19,341 nucleotides of DNA, from the NCBI RefSeq assembly GCF_020217025.1, contig NZ_JAIWOF010000218.1, forward strand, positions 1 to 19,341, given 5' to 3'. The notes below the pieces were generated by a model, which saw nothing but the letters and a program-made list of their open reading frames with translations, searched no databases and was not told the DNA's origin. This DNA is from Flavobacterium sp. GTDB taxonomy: Bacteria; Bacteroidota; Bacteroidia; Flavobacteriales; Flavobacteriaceae. Numbering within the stretch: the stretch's first letter is position 1; every line of letters begins with the position of its first letter. Of this stretch, positions 15,086 to 19,341 are shown piece by piece. Made by a program: the position numbers and the translations under genes.

Positions 15086-17110
15086 TTATGTTTTCTTAAA
15101 GTCTCTATTTATTTTAATAGAAGTTTTTACTCCTCTACCAATCTCGCTTTCAATAGAAATTTGAGCATCAATTGTTTTAATACGTTCATTTATGTTCTTT
15201 AATCCAATGCCCTCAGTTATTTGATTTTTATCAAAACCTATTCCGTCATCTTCAACTATAGCAAGTAAAAAATCAGTTGTCTCTTCTATAACCAAATTAC
15301 AAACAGATGCCTGGGCATATTTGTTGACATTCAAAAAGAGTTCCTGCAAAATTCGATAAAGATTAATCTTAACAATTGATGAATAATTATTCCAATCAAT
15401 AGTATCAGAAATTGAAACAGTGAAAACAGTCCCTTTTAGATCATTATTGCTTTTAATTAAAGAATGAATTAAAAATAAATAATTAGAATCATAAATAGAA
15501 AAATCTGTATGCAATTGATGCGAAATACTCCTTATCTCAGATTCAACCTTATGAAGTTCTTTGATGTAGACAACTCTTCTTTCTTTTGTAAATTCGTCAT
15601 CTTCATCATTCAATGTGTCTAAAACCATACGTATTGCATAAATTTGATTAACAATACCATCGTGTAGTTCTTTAGAAATCCTACTTTGTTCTTCTTCTTT
15701 TGCCTGAACTAAACCAAATTGAAATTCTTTAATCAAACTCAAAAGTTCATCATTGGCAAGTTCTTTTTGCTTCATTAATAGTAATTCTTTCTTTCTTGCT
15801 ATTTGAGTTCTAACAATAATTGCGGTTAAAAAAACAACTATACTAAAAGCTAAACCTAAAATTAAAAGTAAATTATTCTGAGAAAGAATCTTATTTTCAT
15901 CTTCAACTTTGCTAGTTTCATACTCAATCCTTGCAAATTTATCTCGATTTAGGCGTTGTATCCTTATGATACTATCAGAAACTTTAACATACTCACTTTT
16001 ATAAAAAGCTGCATTTTTTTTATCAGATATTGATAGGAAATTAAGAGTTTTTAACAATTCATTATTAGATTTCATTAATTTAGATAAAGGGAGTGCCTTT
16101 TTAAAATAATCTCTTGATTTTAAAGTGTCTTTAGTCAAAAGATAATATTCTCCTAAATTTATAGTTTTGAAAAGGTAATTCTTGTCTAAAAAATTCTTAG
16201 GTAATAGAGCCAAAGATTCATCAAAACAATGTTTAGCTAATGTAAAATTACCAGATTTCATATATGAGTATCCCAAATTACTAAGTACATTTGAATATAA
16301 AGTGGGGTGTTTAAATTTTAAATCATCAGTCAACAATGTTTTCAATAAAGCAATAGATTTATCAAATTCTAATTTTTTATCATAAATATTACAAATACCA
16401 ACAACAACAAGTGATTTGTATTCCAAATAATTAGGGTTGATATTTTTAATTTTTTCTAAATTTATAAATGCCAAATTCAAATAGCGTAAAGCTTCATCTA
16501 ATTCGTCTAGTTCTGTATGATTACAGGATTGTAAATAATAACATGCATATAATAACTCATATTTTTTTGTTTTCTTTATTTTTTGTAAAGCTTTAATAAC
16601 CTCAACTTCACTCTCTATATAATTACCACTTACAAAAAGTAAGTGAGCTTTGTTAAAGAGCGCTTTTGCTATTCTTTCATCATCTTTTAGTAATCTAAAG
16701 ACTTTCTCCGATTCCTTATAGTAGTAATAGGCACTATCTTTTTGAAAATTCTCAAAGCAATCCCCCATATAATATAAAGCTCTACCAATACTTATCGAGT
16801 CCTTATTTTTTTGTGAAAGTGTGTAAATTTTTTTACTTGTAATATATGAGTTCTTCAAATCATTTAAATAATAGTATTCAGCGGCAACTTCGAAAAATAA
16901 TTTAATTTTTAGAGAATCATTTTTAACAAAATCAATTTCAGTTTTTAAGGAATCTAAATACTCTGCCTTCTTTTTATTTGAAAAATTATTATATTCATTA
17001 GAATATATTGATTCACTACTAAATGAACTTTTTTCATTAGTACATGAATTAAAAAAAAGAACTACTATAATTAAAAAAAAAGTGTTTTTCAATTGTTTAT
17101 ATTTTATCAA
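15086..17110 (-). CDS. TPR sensor histidine kinase (HisKA_3 type) with lipoprotein-like N-terminus
   Basis: The 674-residue protein has a hydrophobic signal (10-20) with a lipobox-like FNSC (C23), helical TPR-type repeats at about 60-380, a transmembrane helix at about 413-434 and a coiled-coil linker. A HisKA_3 dimerisation helix follows with ELHDG (phosphorylatable H483), then an HATPase domain with N-box LQELFLNVNKYAQ (588-600), G1 DDGIGFD (621-627) and G2 GIGLKN (634-639). HisKA_3 kinases pair with NarL/LuxR-type regulators, and one lies nearby at 18438. There is no ATG start: TTG at 17110 and ATA at 17107 are the options, only 3-6 bp after a strong terminator palindrome. Read-through or a start inside the hairpin region would be needed. 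Confidence 0.85.
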   Translation of the reverse strand: MIKYKQLKNTFFLIIVVLFFNSCTNEKSSFSSESIYSNEYNNFSNKKKAEYLDSLKTEIDFVKNDSLKIKLFFEVAAEYYYLNDLKNSYITSKKIYTLSQKNKDSISIGRALYYMGDCFENFQKDSAYYYYKESEKVFRLLKDDERIAKALFNKAHLLFVSGNYIESEVEVIKALQKIKKTKKYELLYACYYLQSCNHTELDELDEALRYLNLAFINLEKIKNINPNYLEYKSLVVVGICNIYDKKLEFDKSIALLKTLLTDDLKFKHPTLYSNVLSNLGYSYMKSGNFTLAKHCFDESLALLPKNFLDKNYLFKTINLGEYYLLTKDTLKSRDYFKKALPLSKLMKSNNELLKTLNFLSISDKKNAAFYKSEYVKVSDSIIRIQRLNRDKFARIEYETSKVEDENKILSQNNLLLILGLAFSIVVFLTAIIVRTQIARKKELLLMKQKELANDELLSLIKEFQFGLVQAKEEEQSRISKELHDGIVNQIYAIRMVLDTLNDEDDEFTKERRVVYIKELHKVESEIRSISHQLHTDFSIYDSNYLFLIHSLIKSNNDLKGTVFTVSISDTIDWNNYSSIVKINLYRILQELFLNVNKYAQASVCNLVIEETTDFLLAIVEDDGIGFDKNQITEGIGLKNINERIKTIDAQISIESEIGRGVKTSIKINRDFKKT

Positions 17111-17112
17111 AA

Positions 17113-17148
17113 ATAAAAAAAACTATGCAATTGCATAGTTTTTTTTTT
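17113..17148 (-). terminator. Strong palindromic terminator directly upstream of the kinase gene
   Basis: AACTATGCAATTGCATAGTT (17121-17140) is a perfect 20-bp palindrome flanked by an A-tract and a T-tract, so it can work in both directions. It follows the small lipoprotein stop by about 2 bp and ends about 3 bp before the kinase start. Confidence 0.8.
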
Positions 17149-17149
17149 A

Positions 17150-17338
17150 TTATCCTTTAGGTTTTGGTGGAAATGGATCTCCTATATATATTGAATCACC
17201 TTCTTTTAATAAAATATCTTCTGTATCGATTTGTTGTATTTCAACCTCTTTTTGTTGTAAATTTTCTTGGTCATCATTAGAACAAGAAGCAAAAAGAGCG
17301 CAAACTGCTAAGGCAGCAATAAAAGAGTAAATTTTCAT
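17150..17338 (-). CDS. Small lipoprotein
   Basis: From the ATG at 17338 this is a 62-residue lipoprotein with hydrophobic core FIAALAVCALFA, lipobox FASC and then SNDDQENLQ. The mature peptide is about 43 residues, acidic, and ends in a proline-rich FPPKPKG tail. A TTG three codons upstream (17347) would add MIF but is not needed. It lies 39 bp before the histidine kinase gene, separated by a terminator, so the short transcript probably encodes only this lipoprotein. Acidic lipoproteins after CSNDD resemble surface-export signals of Bacteroidota lipoproteins. No family is recognised; a link with the kinase is possible from position only. Confidence 0.7.
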   Translation of the reverse strand: MKIYSFIAALAVCALFASCSNDDQENLQQKEVEIQQIDTEDILLKEGDSIYIGDPFPPKPKG

Positions 17339-17627
17339 AAAAATCAATTAAAAAATTAAACAATAGTTTTTTGAGCAACTGAAAGAGTCGCTTATGATTT
17401 TCTGAAAAAGTAGGGATCACTTTAGCAGTAGTTTTTTAATGACTAACAGAGAAAACTATTAGTCCCTTCATTAAAAAAACCGAATTGAATTCAATTGTTC
17501 TTTGTTTCGAACAAGTCAAAAATAGAGAGAGTTTTTATCTAAAAAGTGTTTGAAAATGAGTGTTTAGTAAATGGCTATGCTATCGAAGTAATCAACATGA
17601 ATTTGATAGTGAATGGTAAAAATTAAT
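17339..17627. other. Intergenic region upstream of the small lipoprotein
   Basis: No gene was seen. A minus-strand TATTTTTG (17524-17517) fits TAnnTTTG but has no -33 TTG at the expected distance. A perfect 14-bp palindrome, AATTGAATTCAATT, is at 17483-17496, and GTTC/GAAC pairs lie next to it. A long leader of about 180 nt is possible. Confidence 0.4.
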
Positions 17628-18323
17628 TTATTGAATTCTTCTTATAATCGTATCAATATTTTCTTTATATCCTCTAGAAAAAGGGATTTTATATTGATTA
17701 TCTAACAAATAACAATCATTCTTTCCTAGATTAATTCTGCTTACGAAATGTATATTAACAATATAACTATTATGTATTCTAAAAAAGTAGAAAGGCAACT
17801 GACTCTCAAAAAACTTCATGGTTTTAAAACCAGAAATTTGCTTTCCGTTTTTTAAATAAAAATCTGTCGTATTATTATCCGCTTTCAAATAAACAATATC
17901 ATCTATTGAGATAAAATGATGATCCCCACTAGATTTAATACAAATTTTAGTTTCTGAATATCTACTATTTAGTTTAGAGAACTTTAAAAAAGATTTATGT
18001 AATTCGGTGGGAATTATTGGAAATAATAAATAATCTGAAACACCTAACTTCAAAGCAGTATAAGCTTCAGTTTTGTTTTCATTTATTCCAATAACATAGG
18101 GTAATTCATTTAAATATTGATGTAACTCTAGTAAGAGTTGTATGCCTATTACATCATTAAAGTGAAAAAATAATATTTGTGGTTTATGTTCAAGAATTCC
18201 ATTTAATGCAGATTCATAAGTAGCATAAACTCCTAAACATAAATAATCCTCATCAAATTGTGAAGACTCAATTTGTTTTAAGACCAAACCTGTTGAATCT
18301 ATAATTAAATAAGAGTAGAGCAC
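17628..18323 (-). CDS. LytTR-type DNA-binding regulator with degenerate receiver domain
   Basis: The 231-residue protein has a receiver-like domain at 1-115 and a LytTR DNA-binding domain at about 127-229 (ISIDDIVYLKADNNTTDFYLKNG; FFRIHNSYIVNIHFVSRI). Receiver landmarks align, but the phosphorylation residues are lost: the acidic pair is D9-S10, the phosphoacceptor Asp is H54 (ILFFHFND), the conserved Thr/Ser is N81 and the conserved Lys is F101 (YLLFP). It is therefore likely phosphorylation-independent. No ATG precedes residue 169; a GTG at 18323 is the best start. It is divergent from the NarL/LuxR-type regulator at 18438 with a 114-bp shared region. Targets are unknown. Confidence 0.8.
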   Translation of the reverse strand: MLYSYLIIDSTGLVLKQIESSQFDEDYLCLGVYATYESALNGILEHKPQILFFHFNDVIGIQLLLELHQYLNELPYVIGINENKTEAYTALKLGVSDYLLFPIIPTELHKSFLKFSKLNSRYSETKICIKSSGDHHFISIDDIVYLKADNNTTDFYLKNGKQISGFKTMKFFESQLPFYFFRIHNSYIVNIHFVSRINLGKNDCYLLDNQYKIPFSRGYKENIDTIIRRIQ

Positions 18324-18368
18324 TATAAATTAAATTTGATTAAAATTAGTACTCATTGGTATTTTAAA

Positions 18369-18387
18369 TTTACGGCAAAACCGTAAA
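18369..18387. promoter_or_regulatory. TTTACGG inverted repeat between two divergent regulator genes
   Basis: TTTACGG (18369-18375) and CCGTAAA (18381-18387) form a perfect 7-bp inverted repeat with a 5-nt spacer in the centre of the divergent region. It could be an operator shared by the LytTR and LuxR-type genes. Confidence 0.45.
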
Positions 18388-18404
18388 ATTTAGTTTTATT
18401 TAAT

Positions 18405-18412
18405 TAAATTTG
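18405..18412 (+). promoter_or_regulatory. Possible -7 element of the LuxR-type regulator gene
   Basis: TAAATTTG fits TAnnTTTG 25 nt before the start codon, but no TTG lies at the expected -33 position. The TTTACGG inverted repeat lies where an activator would bind. Confidence 0.35.
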
Positions 18413-18437
18413 AATTCAAGTTTTAATTTAAAATAAA

Positions 18438-19127
18438 ATGCCTAATAACGAATTAAATTGTAGTATTGACAACATCTTAATTGTAGATGACCATCCATTA
18501 ACAGTTGAAGTACATAAGGGTATTATATCAAAAGCACTAAAAGAAAAAAAATTAAATTATCTTACTGCAATTACTGCCGAAAAAGCATTCAATATAATAA
18601 CTGAAATTAATACAAATGGTGAAAACCTAAAAATGGTTCTTTTTGATATTAATTTGCCTCCATTTAAAGAAAAAAATATTGAATCGGGTGAAGATTTAGC
18701 ATTAATAACTCGTAAACTATTTCCAAATTGTAAAATAATAATTATTTCAATGCATAATGATCCATTATGGGTTAATAGAATTATTAAAGCAATTAATCCA
18801 GAAGGTTTTTTGGCAAAGTCTGATGTGGATGCTAAATCATTAGCTGAGATTTGTTCAAAAATTGAAGCTGATTTTTTCTTTTACAGTGAGTCTATTAAAA
18901 AATCGAATAAAATAATTATTCAACAAAATATTAATTGGGACGAACATGATACTAAAATTTTACAATACATAGCAGAAGGATATAAAACAGCACATTTAAC
19001 TAGATTAATTCCTTTATCATTAAGCGCAATTGAAAAAAGAAAAGCCAATATCAAGAAGCAATTAATCTTTGATATTGGCTCTGATAAAGAACTAATAGAA
19101 GTTGCAAAAAGCAAAGGTCTTTTATAA
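18438..19127 (+). CDS. NarL/LuxR-type response regulator
   Basis: The 229-residue protein has an intact receiver: acidic pair D17/D18 (ILIVDDHP), phosphoacceptor D70 (VLFDINLP), S104 and K127 (FLAKS). A LuxR-type HTH is at about 168-212 (DTKILQYIAEGYKTAHLTRLIPLSLSAIEKRKANIKKQL). The HTH is somewhat diverged from the family consensus. HisKA_3 kinases usually phosphorylate this class, so the kinase at 15086-17110 is the natural partner candidate, although the two genes are separated by the small lipoprotein and LytTR genes and face opposite ways. A small helix at the C-terminus (KELIEVAKSKGLL) completes the domain. Confidence 0.88.
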   Translation: MPNNELNCSIDNILIVDDHPLTVEVHKGIISKALKEKKLNYLTAITAEKAFNIITEINTNGENLKMVLFDINLPPFKEKNIESGEDLALITRKLFPNCKIIIISMHNDPLWVNRIIKAINPEGFLAKSDVDAKSLAEICSKIEADFFFYSESIKKSNKIIIQQNINWDEHDTKILQYIAEGYKTAHLTRLIPLSLSAIEKRKANIKKQLIFDIGSDKELIEVAKSKGLL

Positions 19128-19271
19128 AATTATTATTTTGTTATTCCGATCGTTTACCCATTTGTAATACGAACTTTTATTCACTTGTCATATCGAGCGA
19201 AGTCGAGATACCCCCAACCTCCACACTAAACACAGTTTAGTCCACAACCTGAAACTTGAAACCCACAACCT
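19128..19271. repeat. Intergenic region with interspersed repeats
   Basis: TTGTCATATCGAGC...GTCGAGATAC at 19185-19211 matches the unit inside the gene at 13131-13156. AACCTGAAACTTGAAACCC at 19246-19263 matches the tract at 14437-14467. No terminator with a clear T-tract was seen after the LuxR-type gene. Confidence 0.65.
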
Positions 19272-19341
19272 CTACTCCACAACCAACTTACTACTAGAAA
19301 CCACGGCAGCTCCTTGCTTAACCAAAACTAAATAAATCCCA
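19272..19341 (-). CDS. C-terminal end of a probable T9SS-secreted protein (partial)
   Basis: Reading the minus strand from the window edge gives GIYLVLVKQGAAVVSSSKLV, then VE and a TAG stop at 19272-19274. A G-[IV]-Y-x-[VL] strand followed by a K-L-V-V-E ending is typical of the type A C-terminal sorting domain of type IX secretion cargo in Flavobacteriia. Only 22 codons lie in the window, so the protein itself cannot be identified. Confidence 0.65.
   Translation of the reverse strand, partial: GIYLVLVKQGAAVVSSSKLVVE

Noticed and set aside
17483..17496. AATTGAATTCAATT palindrome as a third regulator box
   Set aside because: It lacks the AATTCnnGAATT form and has no partner box 21-22 bp away.

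Overview
The window comes from an AT-rich member of the Bacteroidota, most likely Flavobacterium or a close relative. The evidence is a GLPGLI-family gene pair, a CarboxypepD_reg-type outer-membrane receptor, a TPR/AraC hybrid regulator, an RteC-domain protein, a type IX secretion C-terminal tail, promoters of the TTTG-N20-TAnnTTTG type and A-rich leaders without Shine-Dalgarno sites. No tRNA, rRNA, IS transposase, integrase or CRISPR array was seen.

Layout. (1) 1-2980, plus strand: a terminator from an unseen upstream gene, a small secreted protein, a 68-aa protein, then a single-HKD phospholipase D-like protein and a PD-(D/E)XK-like protein, which form a candidate nuclease pair. (2) 2987-8034, minus strand: a tandemly duplicated cassette of small secreted two-cysteine protein, GLPGLI protein and TonB-type receptor. 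The promoter-proximal copy keeps the peptide and GLPGLI genes but its receptor is a roughly 150-bp remnant. The distal copy is complete, but its peptide gene has ATA where the paralogue has ATG. Each copy has a hairpin between the peptide and GLPGLI genes. (3) 8331-12056: an RteC-domain gene and a convergent lipoprotein gene share a bidirectional terminator, and a TPR/AraC regulator is divergent from the lipoprotein gene. Both the RteC and lipoprotein promoters carry two AATTCnnGAATT boxes 21-22 bp apart, with the proximal core exactly 37 nt from the TAnnTTTG element. This suggests one shared regulator, possibly the TPR/AraC protein.

(4) 12162-15084, plus strand: an HTH_17/excisionase-like protein, a winged-helix replication-type protein, a DnaC-like AAA+ ATPase and an unknown protein. 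These are separated by interspersed repeats of the GTCATnCTGAGC...GTCGAAG type, one of which lies in frame inside the replication-type gene. With RteC this looks like part of an integrative or plasmid-like element, but no recombinase is visible. (5) 15086-19127: a signalling block with a lipoprotein-like TPR histidine kinase (minus), a 62-aa lipoprotein upstream of it, a LytTR regulator with a degenerate receiver (minus) and a divergent NarL/LuxR-type response regulator with an intact receiver (plus). A strong palindromic terminator lies directly before the kinase start, so kinase expression may depend on read-through. (6) The right edge holds more interspersed repeats and the last 22 codons of a probable T9SS-secreted protein.

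The most noteworthy items are the matched box pairs in region 3, the decaying duplicated cassette with its ATA start, the terminator before the kinase, and the LytTR protein with a pseudo-receiver.
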